Positions 1 through 12,399 are shown, counted from the first letter of the stretch. The stretch is 64,000 bases of DNA from Torreya grandis (GCA_037957365.1 JARHVA010002128.1:2020001-2084000); one strand, 5' to 3'. The notes: generated by a model not told the origin, from the sequence alone. Numbers and translations are program-made.

Positions 1-29
1 TTTCCCTTTCCTTACACATTCACCCTATT

Positions 30-560
30 CCTTTTAGGAATAACTAATTATAACATAGGACCATTTGATTATTTGTCACAATTAGAGCCTAATCCTTAGC
101 ATGGATACCATAGATTTACCCATGGCATGATTCTCATATATATTTTTCATCTCTAATTAGATGGAATCCCATGATCATTTGTTTCTCAAAACCATTTTCC
201 TTAATTGATCCTTAATATTTTGTCCTAAAAGTCTTGACCTCATACTCATAGACCTTTAAGCCCAAATAAAATTATCCATGTCTAAAACTAACATTCAAAA
301 TCAAATTGGGATCCTAAAATATCACTTCGGTCCATATCTCTAGCATTGAAAAATTCTCCCTTTAAGGATAGTTTCACAACAACTAAATTTATTAAAGATA
401 TATTAATTGCTTAAATGATAGCTATACAAATCCAACTTTAGAACACTCCCTTGAAGGATGACTAAGTTAGGTTTGTCAAGAAAAATATTTAAATATTTTC
501 ACATTGATTAGATTCACCAACCTATCAACACAACAAAAGCAAGAAATAACCCTATGTCAA
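30..560. repeat. Left arm of large imperfect inverted repeat
   Basis: This AT-rich segment without a gene matches the reverse complement of about 11,290-11,830. Examples read directly: the word around 437-490 (aacactcccttgaaggatg) recurs inverted at about 11,380-11,430; the block at 350-380 (ctttaaggatag) recurs inverted near 11,510; and tggaatcccatg at about 165 recurs inverted near 11,695. Mirror-image positions sum to about 11,860-11,870, so order is kept over 0.5 kb. It lies downstream of the minus-strand PMD pseudogene, as its partner lies downstream of the plus-strand one. It is probably a shared 3' part or LTR of the same element family. No gene was seen from 560 to 1,000. Confidence 0.7.
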
Positions 561-999
561 AATCAAAGCGAGTAGGTTGCAATCAACTTTTACATATGAC
601 ATTAGTAGATTTCTTGCATCAATTAGTCTATGCATTATATTAAGGCATAGACTTGTCTATTATAGTTATTTGGTCACCAATAGAAGGGGAAAGATCACCC
701 ACATAAGGTTACTATATCACCCATTTCAACCATCCATCTATCCCCTATGTTCTGTTCCTAACCTCTCTAAAAATCAAGGGACTATGAGATTACTTAACAC
801 AAAGTGATCAAGATACCTTCTTTTTCAACTAAATCATGCTCATGCAAGCCTTTGAAAGGATTATTTTCATTAATACAATCCAACTTCAATTTTTTTAGGT
901 GCTTGTCACTGAACACATCTTGCCTTTTCTTACCCTCTATTCATTAATTTAGGTGGACATATGTCTCATGATTTTTTCTATCTTTTCTACATTTAGTGT

Positions 1000-1870
1000 G
1001 TTATCTACACTTACTTTATGTGATTTCATTATGTCCACTTGATATATCCAAACATTCAAAACATAATTACATAATCCATATACATCATAACATTATTAAC
1101 CATGTCCATAAACCATATTCTATTCCTATACAAATAGTAAAAACCATAAAATAGTCACAATCACATCGCAATATCATTATCATCAGGACAATAATCATTT
1201 ATCATAGAACAAACAACATAAAATACATCATATCCTAAACATCATCAATAACCATGACTAAGTCATCTATCACATAGCCTATGAACCACATCATCATATA
1301 AAATTCTTTTCCATAAACCACTTCCTCATATGAAATTCTATTTGTGAATCACAAACATCACCATATAAACAAACATCATAAAACAAACCAAAATCAAAAC
1401 CCTCAATCACATGTCCATGAATAAACACATCATCCCTTAGGTATAAACCCAAACATTACACATATTAAAATTTTGATCATAAGATAAAAAATCTCATAAA
1501 AATCATGTTTTAATCTCCTCATAACATCTTATAACAAAATAAAATCATCCATGATCACCAATATCATGTCCATCAATGTAAAACATCACATGCCTAAAAC
1601 CACAAATCTGCACATTATCTCATAGAGCATGGGGCACAAGAAACCTATCATTTAAACTCATACATCATGAAAATTCATACACATTATCACATAACTAAAC
1701 CAATGAACCACAAATTTCATAAGCATCATCCATAAATATCTCAAAACATCAAATAAACATCACAATCATAAAAACAATCAACATCCATAATCCTTATCTA
1801 TATAACCATAATCATCATATACATCATAATCAAAATCATACATGTCAATGAAGAATACATCATAATACAA
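1000..1870. repeat. AC-rich low-complexity tail downstream of the minus PMD copy
   Basis: About 870 bases of CAT/ATA/AAC-rich, G-poor sequence with no reading frame worth calling. It follows the 3' end of the minus-strand PMD pseudogene. The plus-strand copy is followed by a GT-rich tail (about 10,150-10,560), which is the same bias read on the other strand. It is best seen as part of the mobile element's 3' untranslated region. Confidence 0.5.
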
Positions 1871-1899
1871 TAAATGCATGGAATAATGCATCAAATCTC

Positions 1900-3640
1900 T
1901 CTCTCATATACATCTCACACCATTGACATGCAGGCCAGTATCATAATGCTATACAACACATATCATGCCCTCAAGACACCACTACCACTAGACCCATCTA
2001 TGCCAATACCTAGAGCTACACTTGCACCTACACTACCATCTAATGGTGGTCATATTGATATCCTTGCTTGACCCACTATAGAGGCCCAATGTCTTGGAAT
2101 AGCTATAGGTGGACCATGTGCTAAATTGGCCCTGTACTCTACATACCTCATCTCTAATGGCAACTGCACCAACACTATCACCTCATAATATCTCAGCTCC
2201 TCAATGGTATCTAAGTACCATGTCTTTGAAACTATGTTAGGTGGTCCTTCTATTATTATTGTGGCCACACTTGTCCTTTATCTCAGTGAATCTCTCTTCT
2301 ATGTCACTAACCCAAGAGAGATCCTTGCTCGATTCACTCTCTCAAGGTGGCCACCTAACCCTATAAGATGATGATTTGAACCTATAAAATGTCCATCTAT
2401 CCCTGTAATCAGTTAATCTAGGCCTATACTACTAGCAATTCTATAACCACCTATCCATCCTATACCAGTGCCCTAACAAGATCCACATTCATGGACTACT
2501 ACCCCCATCACCCCATCAAAAATAATTCACTACATATTGGGCTCGGTACCGTGATGTATACCCATCGACAATACCTACATCATCTATAAAATCTCTCATT
2601 GGGAACTCTTGGTGGTCCAAAAGAATGTATTGTGGTTGTGGCTCTGAGAGTAAGAACATGACATCCTCCCTCTTATATCATGGAAAATTTGGTGGAATCC
2701 CCTCCACTAGGCCAAACTATCTTTGTATTTGGTCAAACATGATAAGCTCAATCTCACCATTCCATCTCCCATAAATCTAGCACCAATGTTGTAGTGATAA
2801 CATGTGAAAACTATACCTTTCCCACCTTGTCTAGCCAACATATGGCCTCCACAATATGTCACCCACCACTAAACCCTTTAAAGTATCTTTGAACCATTAT
2901 ATGTCTTTGCCACCACTACCAACCCCTATTAGTGCATAATATCCTCTCCACTTCATGAAACTAACTCTATAGTCTATCAAAGCATAGACATCCAATGCTA
3001 GCCCTAATAGTCTCAAAACTCGTATATGCTCATACACCTAGCAATGGAGCATGAACCCAATACAAATATTATATCACTTGTGTGCTCAAAAGGCCCAGAG
3101 CTACCTGTATATCTACACTAATAACATGGGGGATAACCAAAGATGGTCCTCCCCAATAACATCTCCACTAGTACTCCCAAAGTAGATAAACGAACTGGCC
3201 ATTACTTAATATGGTAATGAAAAACATGACACCCCCATCATCATCACCATAAGTAAGCATATATCCCCAAGAGCCCTCTAATATAGTGGCCCATAACAAA
3301 CAACACATGCATGATACCTAGCATAAACCTAATCCACTTTGTATATTAGATCTATGTGGTAGTCCCACTCCTTGCTCTCTATATGATAGATTAGCTCCCC
3401 CTAAATGGGTAGCCATGAAATCTACTAAATATCCTCTAAGAGGATAGTCATCTCTCTTGTTGGTAGTAAAAATGTGTTCATGGCTGGGTCCCATCTCTCG
3501 ATGAGGGACATGATCATCACTACATCCCATGGTAGGTGCTGATAATTTCTCATGGACCCTAGGCCAATCTTCTCTATATGCCTCCACTAATCATCTTTCA
3601 TCCCATCCTATACCATTCTAAATATCTTAGGGGATTCATT
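1900..3640 (-). pseudogene. Decayed plant mobile domain (PMD) gene, copy A
   Basis: Broken coding region read from about 3,640 down to 1,900. From 3,517 downward the frame gives SLIERWDPAMNTF, then REMTILLEDI, the N-terminal signature of the plant mobile domain found in MAIN-like proteins and in many plant mobile elements. Around 2,754 it gives EIELIMFDQIQR, a stop, then FGLVEGIP, the C-terminal part of that domain. A C-terminal module near 2,268-2,050 (TIEELRYYEVIVLVQL) matches a module in copy B at about 9,925. Stops and frameshifts occur throughout. PMD proteins have no proven catalysis and are linked to silencing in plants, and the domain is often carried by transposons. Here it is almost certainly element-borne and dead. 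Confidence 0.72.
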
Positions 3641-3659
3641 CTCTCATCTGAATCTATTT

Positions 3660-5769
3660 ATGGGCCTATAAAACAATAAAATTAGCATGCCTACTTATTT
3701 TTTCACATCAAGCTAAGTACCAACTTACACCTACATTTTTTAACTTATTACAAAACAACCCCATTACATATATCCTATTTACATATAGCATTCAAATAAA
3801 CCTATCCCTCTATCCAACACCACTCTTATTATATCACTTTAAATTCCTAGATGTTTCTCTTTAAATAAACTCTACCCATTGACCCTTCATCCTATCTCAA
3901 CCTTTTTCACTATCACTATAAAACATCTTTTCAAAGTGTTTACCCACTTTAATGCCTTTTACAATCTTTCAACACTTATTTCAACTTACCCTTGATCCCA
4001 CTTTACAACACTTTTGAACCGTCAACCAATTTAACACTTTGCCAAAGAAACTTTATGACATTCACATTTTACACTTTACACACTCTCCAAAACTTTACCA
4101 AACCATCTAACCCATTTCAAAACATTTTACCAACATTTTCATACTTAACACATACATTTCAAACAATTTTTTTACTTTATCAACTAAAATTATTTCAACT
4201 AATTTTGAATCAAAACCACCTTCTCATATTCACCACAATTCTTAAACACTTTAAAACAAAATAACTCTAATAATTTATACAAAATCACAACCTTAAATAA
4301 ATTCATTATTTTTACCCTTTTACAACCGTTTACAAACAAAAAATTTAACCACACTTTAAATTATAAAAACACTTTAAATATTAGACATTTCATGACTTTC
4401 AAGCAACTTACAACTTTTTCCCCTACACACTACATGAACCATTCGATCATCAATAGTTTATTTAACTATCAATGGTTCCTTAGGCCCCTTTTTCCCTTGG
4501 TTTTAGACGATCAATTGTCAAGTTGAATCACTGACATTAATTTTGTGTGACCACTAGAGACATAACCCTCAAACCTGTTACCCACCAAAACCTCCACAAA
4601 ACACCCTAAATTTAACATTAACCTACATAGACCTATTATACACCCTAATTTAAACCCAACACACCTTTCACTTATAAATTTATAATGTTAATTTTCCCAA
4701 ATTCAACAAACCCTACAACTAGGTCATCATTTCCCCTCAACCCTACCCAAAATAATTACCAAACCCTATCCCTATCAAATTCATTTTCAACATCAACTAC
4801 ATTACACTACCTATCAAATTCAAAACACACCCTACATCATTTTATGATCATTGACGTGGTTAGAGCCCCCATCTCGATGCTTAGCCATGCCCTCATCCAC
4901 CCTCCATCAAGTCAACATTAAATCAACCTTGCACACATAATTAACCACTCATAATTCTCCACCTCAGCATACTCAAAACCAACTAAAAAAATGCATAAAT
5001 TCAAGAGTACCAATCATCAAGGTCATAAAGTCAAAGGGTAAAAATGATTTTCAATTTTTACTTTTTGTATCTCAACTTTTAGGATTTTTCTTGACCATCA
5101 ATAATGAGGGTGACCATTGATGGTTGACTTGGGGAAACCCATAACCATCAATGGTTAAGGTCCCCTAACATTTTATAAATCACCCCACCTAGGTGTTGAA
5201 CTTTTAGGAGATCACCTAATCCCTACCTTAACAAGACTTGACACTCTCAAAGTGTACCATTCTCCAACAACCCATTTGACCATATCCACCTTGATGTTGA
5301 TAATTTTTACCTAAAATATTCATATATTTTACATTGACCTTGCCTTTGGTCATTTTGATTGCACTGACCAACCTTACCATGTTAAACTTTTACACTTGTC
5401 ACCACCTAGTGCATGACTTGACCATTTGTGTTTTTTAAGGGAGCACTTCCTACCCTAGATACCTATGATGAACACCAACCCTATCTAGTGGTATTGATAA
5501 GAATGACCCAATTAGCTATGACTAATTCTATGTATCAGTTACCCCTATCATACATCTCTCTAGACCTAACCTTATTTTTATTAACATTAACAACTTTAGT
5601 CTTTGCATGATCTTTATTATCATACCTCATCATATTTTGTGTGTGTGTGTTTGTGTCTCAAGTGACCAACCCTTTTCTATCACTCACCTCATGACTCAAA
5701 CTTTAATGTTTATTAAACCCCAACCTGATTTCACCTCATTAACTCCTAATTGATTCAAAGCCACATAAC
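3660..5769. other. No gene; AC-rich DNA with short palindromic motifs
   Basis: No coding signal was recognised. The stretch 3,700-4,700 is AC/T-rich and low in G. Short inverted motifs of the type accatcaatggt occur near 4,450 and at 5,095-5,165. A short GT run sits at about 5,639-5,652. This is probably noncoding or LTR sequence of the PMD-type elements on either side. Confidence 0.4.
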
Positions 5770-6440
5770 AAAAAAGGGTAAAATGTAGACACTTGAAAAC
5801 TGCACACAATAGTTTTAGATGTTTAACCACCTTGGACCCTCATCTGACCTCATATCTAATTGATCACCTAGTTAACTAGACTCATCTACTAAATTAAACC
5901 TATCAAATCACTAATTTAATACCCCTAGCTTAACCCTTTAAATCATTCCTTTATTAAGCATTTTCTTTTAGACACTTGACCACTGATAGTCAACCTAACC
6001 TTTGATGTTTAGCCTAACCATCGATATTTAGGTCATCATACCTAATTTAAAGCCATTTTCCATGTGTGTACAAGATAAGCATGGCATAATTAGTAAATTA
6101 TATTTTTTGATACCAACCAACTTTAAAGCATCATAAATAATAACTTTATCCTCTTATATAATTAACAACTTCCTCCTACATAATTAGTAACTTTATCCTA
6201 TAAATAGGAGATAAGTAAGAAGTGAGAAGGATAAAAAATCCACAAATCCACATCTAGGATATCAAATCTTCTTGCATAGGTTTACATCATCCCTTCAACA
6301 AGCAAACAATAATAATGAAGACTCAAACCTCTATCTAAATCACTTTCAAAGGCTAAAGTACTGTCACTTTGGCCAAATTGTTTCAAATATCTAGCAAGTT
6401 GGAGATAACTTTGTACTTGTTTTTTTCATTTCATTTTATA
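5770..6440 (+). mobile_element. Putative LTR start with polypurine tract and promoter
   Basis: A purine-rich run (aaaaaagggtaaaa, 5,770-5,783) is followed directly by TGTAGACACTTGAAAAC at 5,784. This is the arrangement of a polypurine tract next to the 5' end of a plant LTR. About 415 bases on is a clean TATA box and then a plausible leader. The 3' end of the LTR and its partner were not found, so the end at about 6,440 is nominal. It sits near the centre of the inverted pair of PMD copies. Confidence 0.4.
6199..6207 (+). promoter_or_regulatory. TATA box, LTR promoter candidate
   Basis: tataaatag in an otherwise mixed AT stretch, 415 bases after the LTR-like TGTAGACAC start. The spacing fits a U3 promoter of a plant LTR retrotransposon. 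Activity is not implied. Confidence 0.4.
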
Positions 6441-6594
6441 TACAAATACTTGAACCTAATCCAAACTCATTTTTTGGCCTTTTTTTTTTGACCAAACCCA
6501 TATTCCAAGCCTCACCTAACCATCTACCTAATCTACAATTCCCTTTCTAAACATTTCCATAATTTCATAGAAAACTACTAGCAATTAGCCAAAC

Positions 6595-6690
6595 CATTAA
6601 TGGTCACTCTAACCATCAATGGTCACCCAACTGTCAATGGTCAACCGAACCATCGATGGTTCACCCAACCACTGAAGGTCACTATGGCAT
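6595..6690. repeat. Array of short palindromic motifs
   Basis: Four or five near-copies of accatcaatggtcac in tandem, including a perfect 14-base palindrome (aaccatcgatggtt, 6,648-6,661). Similar motifs recur at 4,450, 5,095-5,165, 23,525-23,625, 24,130-24,215 and, in CpG-rich form, 26,187-26,250. Confidence 0.7.
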
Positions 6691-6699
6691 AAAATAATA

Positions 6700-8820
6700 G
6701 CAAGTTATTTTCACCCCCTTAACCCCAATCAAATCCTACTTTTTGTGTTCCTACCTATTTACATAAACTTAGATTTTTTGAACCTAACCCCAACTATCTT
6801 AGCATGAGTATTGACTTGATTTTGCTAGATTTAGTCATTTTATTAGAATAATAATTTTACCCTCTTCTTATTTCATGCATTTATTTCCATGTTATTGAAT
6901 TTAAGTATTCTTTCTTTTCATTGACATCAACTGAATTATTTTAAATAGTGGATTGATAGGCTCCTAGTAAGCATACACTTTTTGGATCTAGCTCATGCTA
7001 GGTAATCCACTCAACTATTTTCCTAACAACCCCTTTTTATATTGTCTTTATTATATTTAGATTATTCCTTCCAAGATAAAGATGAGTTTTCACCATTGTC
7101 TGGATCACGTGCACACTTTTACTAGGTATTGCTTTACACACACTTTTTACTAGTTTTTAACTTGCTTCTAAATTAAGAAATGAGTGGAAATTAAGAGAAA
7201 TAGGGAAATTTTAGATGGTGGGGTGAGGAGAGCTAAGAAAGGACTAAAAAACTTTAAAAAATTAATGGAGATCATTGAAGTATCCAAACTTGAAGCCTCA
7301 TTGATAAAAGTAGATGGTGCCACTGAAGAGATCAAGCTCGCTATTCAGGGATTTGAGCACTTCAAGGTGGAGCTACAATAGACTGCACCTAAATTTTGTG
7401 TAGTAAAGGTACTAAAAGACTATTTTGAGGGTAGACTAGAAATTTTGTATGGGTTAATGTTGGGTCCCTTTTTGTGATACCTAGTAGACCATTCCAACTT
7501 AGTAGATCTCAGTGTGAAGCTATCATTAGTGATGGTTACTATCTTTATACTTTTAGCACCAGCTTGGAGGATAGCTATGTATCTTGCACCAGCTGGTAGA
7601 TAGTTGCTTAGCACTCAAATTTGAAGGAAAATCTCATTGAGTGCTTACACATGGTAGTTGGAAAGCATGAGTGTTAGAGTATTAGAGCCAGTAGCATAAT
7701 GACCCCTGGTGATAGCTTAGCACCTAGTGTGCTCTTATATGACCTAGCAAAAATATGCTCGCCTTATTATAAAAATGAGTGTGAACCTAAATAAGGGGGG
7801 TGACATTAATGTAATGAAGATCTATAGGATTAGTTTTAGGATTATAAATGCATTTTGGTTTTAAACCAACATGAATACTTTAGATAATCACCATGTATCA
7901 CCTAAGCTTAGCTATGAGCCACTAGATTTATAGTAGAATTTAGATGAGCATGTGTTTTATTTTATATAAAATATACTCTAGGTTGATGAACTTTGATTTA
8001 ATAATAATGATGCATGCATGTTTGCTTGGTTATTAAATATTTTCATATAGTTTAGCACTATTGTCTGATTGTGACTTAAGTTTTATATGAATAATGATAT
8101 AATCTTTATCTTTAAGTGTAATATGACATAAAGGTCTATTCTAAGTCATTAATTTCATCATTGTGTCATATGGTTACTTCAACATACTTGTAAAATCAAC
8201 TAAGTATTGAAGCTAACATGTGATGAAACACTACTGATCATGCCTAAAGTACTAACCTGAAGAATGAACACCTAATCCGAAGCCATTCCATTGATTTGAC
8301 TACGTGTCTAAATGATGATGAACTTGATATCCCTATGGATTTCACCATTAAGAGCTATATCTATTTAGACATGAACTTGTGACAAAAGACTTGCACCCTT
8401 GAATAGGGTTGCACCTCTTGATCTTGTCTAGAATGGCATACACCGATTGATCACCTAAAATCATTTTTCCAATGATTAAGTCTCATTAAGACTAAGGTTA
8501 TGCCATGTTTCAAGTAGCCCAACATAGGCCCTGATCCCTTCACTACTTCACTTTGGGTGAGTGTATAAGGCTTTTGCCTTGTGTGAAATTGATGTTAGTG
8601 TAGTAGTGCATTTACATGTTATGTGCCATAGAACTTTACTATGCTTACACCTAGCTATATCAAGGATAAAATTGACTTTGATTGATTTCCAAGCACATGA
8701 ATAAAAACATGAGCTAAACAAGGAAAATTTTCTACAACATTCCTTGGGTATTATTATGTGTTTTAGTTGATATGATAGAGGATCAAATAGTCTTTACCTA
8801 GGCCCCAACATTATTAGTTC
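6700..8820. other. No recognisable gene
   Basis: AT-rich sequence with a 65-codon open frame at 7,184-7,381 (lysine- and glutamate-rich) that resembles nothing I know. Around 7,500-7,770 there are short repeated words (ttagcacc, agcaccagct) of the kind seen in LTRs. A purine run, aataaggggggtgacatt, at about 7,790-7,807 could be a polypurine tract. No domain is supportable. Confidence 0.35.
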
Positions 8821-8829
8821 AAATTTATC

Positions 8830-10120
8830 ATGAGCTCTAGGGATATTGAGTGCATAGATGCTATGGTATGAGTGTATTATTTGTATTGCACTATTGGGTA
8901 TATGAGAATATCACCATTTTATGACAATTTGGGATAACTTTGCATACATGGGATCATGATAGATTCAGAGTTGGCTTCTTGAGATGGATATTAGACATGA
9001 CACTACCCTGAGTAGGAGTGGAGATGTTGGATTTGGAATGGCTTAGCTAATGATTAGATGAATTGGTGGATGGGGAGGTTATCTATAGACCCTATACAAC
9101 ATTCCCACCATGGAGGGGGATTCATACACATATTTTCCTTATAGAGATTTAGATGGGTATATGGGAGGTGACATTAGGAGATAGAGATGATCCCTTTTAA
9201 TCATGTGAGGAGGTAGTTTGGCTTGATACAAGGTGTCTTAGAAGCATTCTAAAGGTATATAAGTGAGGATGTAAAGACACCATTGACTCCACCCTAGCCA
9301 GTAGAGGATGAGCCACTATACGAGGAGATACCATTTGTTATAGGTATAGATGATGTTAGGGTTACACATGAGTATATTATGTGGTGGCATGGATAATATG
9401 CTACAACATTTGGGGGAGATAGGGGATAGGGCCCAATTGGAGGTGTGGGTGTAAAATAATAGGCTATTAATGTGGAGATGTAGGAGGAGGGTGATCTGAT
9501 GGATGTGGATTCCATAGATAGATAGGTGGTTATAGCTAAGAGGGATCATGAGAGAGTGACATTGGCTATAACATAAGTAATTATACATTATATGACATTA
9601 GAGAGGGATATAGTGTAGGGATAATTGGTAGTGAGGACTTATGAGAGAGATAATCTCTAGGGATAGGTTGTTACCATTACTCAAGAGATGGACCATGCAC
9701 AGGGATAGGTATCCACTCTTATATAAGAGATTGATTATGCATGAGCATAGTTGGATACTACTACCTAGGAGAGGGATGCATCATAGGGATATGTAGCCAC
9801 CATCATGTAGGATAGGGATGGGTTACATGCATATGTGACCTTGATATCAATAGAGAGAGACAATCTAAGATATGTAGGAGGATGGACACATACAAGACTA
9901 GCATGGACTATATTAGTATCTATATATGTGGCCATAGTAGAGGATCTAGGATATTATGAGGCCCTTGTCTTCACCCAACTTCAAAATGCACCTTGATATA
10001 CCAAGTGTGTAGTAGAGTAGGTTATGGGAGGGAGACTTAGCAGTGGGACACTTAGTGATTGGGAAGCATCTCCAGGTGCTTAGATGGGTATGAGAGATGG
10101 ATAGGATCTAGAGATAGTAA
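8830..10120 (+). pseudogene. Decayed plant mobile domain (PMD) gene, copy B with coiled coil
   Basis: Broken coding region in the opposite orientation to copy A. The C-terminal PMD motif is read at 9,178 as EIEMIPFNHVRR, a stop, then FGLIQGV, matching copy A's EIELIMFDQIQR and FGLVEGIP. Upstream, about 9,070-9,160, is a block (VIYRPYTTFPPWRG) matching the PMD segment before it. Between the PMD and the C-terminal module (VEDLGYYEALVFTQLQ at about 9,930) is a 14-residue repeat. The N-terminal ERW motif seen in copy A was not found, so this copy may be 5' truncated. Most stops are TAG where glutamine is expected, which suggests C-to-T decay of a methylated transposon. Confidence 0.7.
9620..9875 (+). 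repeat. 42-bp coding repeat (14-residue, two-heptad units)
   Basis: About six imperfect units such as TITQEMDHAQG, TLI-stop-EIDYA, TTT-stop-ERDAS and TIM-stop-DRDGL follow one another at 14-codon spacing inside copy B. Fourteen residues equals two heptads, and charged and hydrophobic residues alternate as in a coiled coil. Copy A appears to lack the array. Confidence 0.6.
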
Positions 10121-10881
10121 TACCCCTACACCATAGACCCTATTGGACTCTTTTTATATTATTATTATTATTTTTATTTCATCCTATGATCTCATGTAGT
10201 GAGATGTACATACCATTTTTAAAGACATGTAAATTTATATATATGTATAACACTTCGATTGGAGTCATGATGTTGTGATCATGATGTAAGTTATTTATGG
10301 TTATGGTTAATTTATGATCATGTGATGATTCATTTTATGATTTTTATGATGTTTATATGTGGTGGTTTATGGTTATGAATGATTTTCCATTCCTTCTATT
10401 AGTAGGTACATGCTTAATTAGATGTTTGACATTAAATTAATAAATCTATGTGATCCCATAACTAGATAGATATGTGATGGATAACATAATGGTATGACTC
10501 ATTTATCTATCTTAGGAAAATGATTAAATGGTTATTATAAAATTTATAATTTATTTTAAAGTGATATAATTAATTTGATTGATGTGATGATAAACAAGAT
10601 AGATGGAATTCTAAAGTTTTTATATGAGGGTTTGTTTAAAATAGAATGTTTTCATGATTAAAAACACCTAAATAAATGATGTGAAAGGATAATCATAATC
10701 ACTTAATAAAACACATAATGTATTTGAATATTATGATTTCATTTATTTGGATGAGATTTGAGCTTAAAAATGTTTTAAAATTATCTTAACATATAGGCTA
10801 AGTTTGGACAATAAAACTATATGTAAGAAAAGAGAAGAAAGTGAAAACAATCAAAAGACAAACATCTTAATGAAGATCTCA

Positions 10882-10883
<2 letters not shown>

Positions 10884-10910
<27 letters not shown>
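10884..10910. repeat. (ATAC)n microsatellite
   Basis: About six tandem ATAC units that run directly into a TA tract. The open frames across it on both strands are artefacts of the repeat. Confidence 0.85.
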
Positions 10911-10914
<4 letters not shown>

Positions 10915-10917
10915 TAT

Positions 10918-10930
10918 ATATCTCCTTATT

Positions 10931-10976
<46 letters not shown>

Positions 10977-10989
10977 AATAAGGAGATAT
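10918..10989. repeat. Perfect 72-bp palindrome with (TA)n core
   Basis: The left arm (atatctccttattctta) is matched exactly by the inverted right arm (taagaataaggagatat), and the centre is an uninterrupted alternating TA tract of about 38 bases. Every base from 10,918 pairs with one at 10,989 or inward. Such tracts form cruciforms, and this one may have grown by replication slippage in a hairpin. Confidence 0.9.
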
Positions 10990-11289
10990 GATGATATTTC
11001 ATTGGTGAGTACCAAAAATAGGAATGTGGATGGGCTTATGAACATAAGCCCTTTGCATGCTTTGCATTAGCATTTATTGGTTGGTTAAGAAGTTTATTGA
11101 TCACATAGTGTCAAGTAAGCTCAAAAGCCCTTGCTTTGTGGAGGGTAAAATGGGATATGGATGAAAATGGAACATTTTTATGGGGCTCACTTTCCCATTA
11201 TATAGGTTGTCTTATTTGGTGTAGACTGATCATTGTAAAAAGTCTACTTTTTGACTTTTATGAAAGTCGATTGTAGCTTCCAAAATGTT

Positions 11290-11830
11290 TGCTTCTTGGA
11301 ATTTTGACAATGGGTCTTTTGATGTTTTGAGAGGTTGGGGAAGTTTATCAATGTGAGAATCTTCAAATAAATTTCTTGATTTGACAAATGTTGGACTTAT
11401 CCATCTTTCAAGGGAGTGTTCTAAGCTTATGACTTGTTTTAGGTTTTGATAGTTATCCTTCAAGGGAGTAGTTTACCTTATTATAAATAATTTTAGAATT
11501 GTGTTGGTAGCTATCCTTCAAAGGAGTAATATTCAATGAAATATATGACCCATAAGATGGATAGTATTTTTTTTACTTTTGTAGACATAGACTTACTTAT
11601 ATAGGCTTAAGGCTTACCTTTATGAAGGTAAAAATTTATCACAAGAAGGTTGAATAGTGGGTGAGCAGATGATTTAAGAGACAATGACCATGGGATTCTA
11701 TCCTATTAGAGACAAAAATTATCCATGAGAATCATTACATGGGTAGAGCCATGGTACCCATAATTAGGATTGAGGATAAAACTATGATGGATAATCACAT
11801 GATTCTATGCTTTAATCAGTTGTCCTGAAA
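11290..11830. repeat. Right arm of large imperfect inverted repeat
   Basis: Reverse-complement match to about 30-560. Shared words include the inverted forms of aacactccctt (about 11,420), ggatag (about 11,510) and gaatcccatg (about 11,695). It lies downstream of PMD copy B, mirroring the left arm. The open frame at 11,230-11,463 on minus shows no known motif. Confidence 0.7.
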
Positions 11831-11886
11831 GTAAGGTGATGAAGGTGATAATGTCATAAAATAAGGGACAAACTTAAGTTAGACAA

Positions 11887-12366
11887 TGTTATGAATATAT
11901 AATGTCGAGCAATAATAATTAAATAAAGACAAAATTAAAATTAAAAAACATAACAAAATGGAGACAAAAATTTAATGTGGTTCACCCAATATGGGCTACA
12001 TCTACACAAAAACTACCAGTCCTTATTATTCAATCCAACAAATGAAGGAAAAAACCTACAATACGACCACTGTAAAATCCTCTTCACTCTCACACTATTC
12101 TACCTAATTAAAATGCCCTCATATCAAAGGAGGGTTAAAAATTAGGGGGGAAATGTACTAACTCAAATTCTACCATTATATCTAAAACCTAATAGTAAAT
12201 AGTCTAGATTAACTATGAAATTACAATATTTTATAATGCATTTTTCACAAAATTTTGATTTGAGGGTGTTGCCCCCAAACCCCCACTAGGGGGGGATCCA
12301 AAATAGGTTACTACCCCCTAGACCCCTATGGTGACCATAGTGGGGAGGTCCCCCCCCCCCGCAACA
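11887..12366 (-). mobile_element. Putative 3' LTR (480 bp) of minus-strand gypsy element
   Basis: Read on minus it begins TGTTGCGGGGG directly after a polypurine tract and ends TTCATAACA, so TG...CA termini are present. It contains GC-rich inverted blocks (gtgttgcccccaaaccccc, an 11-base C run) and the line tgtggttcacccaatatggg, a motif I have seen in U5-type regions of plant gypsy LTRs. The integrase C-terminus ends just upstream on the minus strand. No second copy was found near the 5' end of the element, so pairing is unproven. Confidence 0.6.
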
Positions 12367-12374
12367 TCTCCCCT
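12367..12374 (-). promoter_or_regulatory. Polypurine tract
   Basis: AGGGGAGA on minus, immediately before TGTTGC of the putative 3' LTR. This is the usual plus-strand primer position in LTR retrotransposons. Confidence 0.6.
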
Positions 12375-12399
12375 GTTAAGAACTGGGCATTAAAATAAG

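Noticed and set aside
577..807. 76-codon open frame near the left end
   Set aside because: No motif. It lies just beyond the inverted-repeat arm downstream of a PMD pseudogene.
3318..3587. 89-codon minus frame starting MEAYREDW
   Set aside because: The PMD motif (LIERWDPAMNTF) is in a different minus frame over the same bases, so this frame is mostly a shadow.
6595..6690. Spaced short palindromes considered as a CRISPR-like array
   Set aside because: Units are tandem and degenerate without unique spacers of fixed length, and the context is plant retroelement DNA.
10804..11070. 88-codon frame (and the frame on the other strand) across the TA/ATAC repeats
   Set aside because: It consists of YI and HT runs from microsatellites, with no conserved part.
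12240..12366. G/C-run blocks that looked like a possible quadruplex or terminator
   Set aside because: They are explained as part of the U3 end of the putative LTR. There is no independent evidence for regulation.
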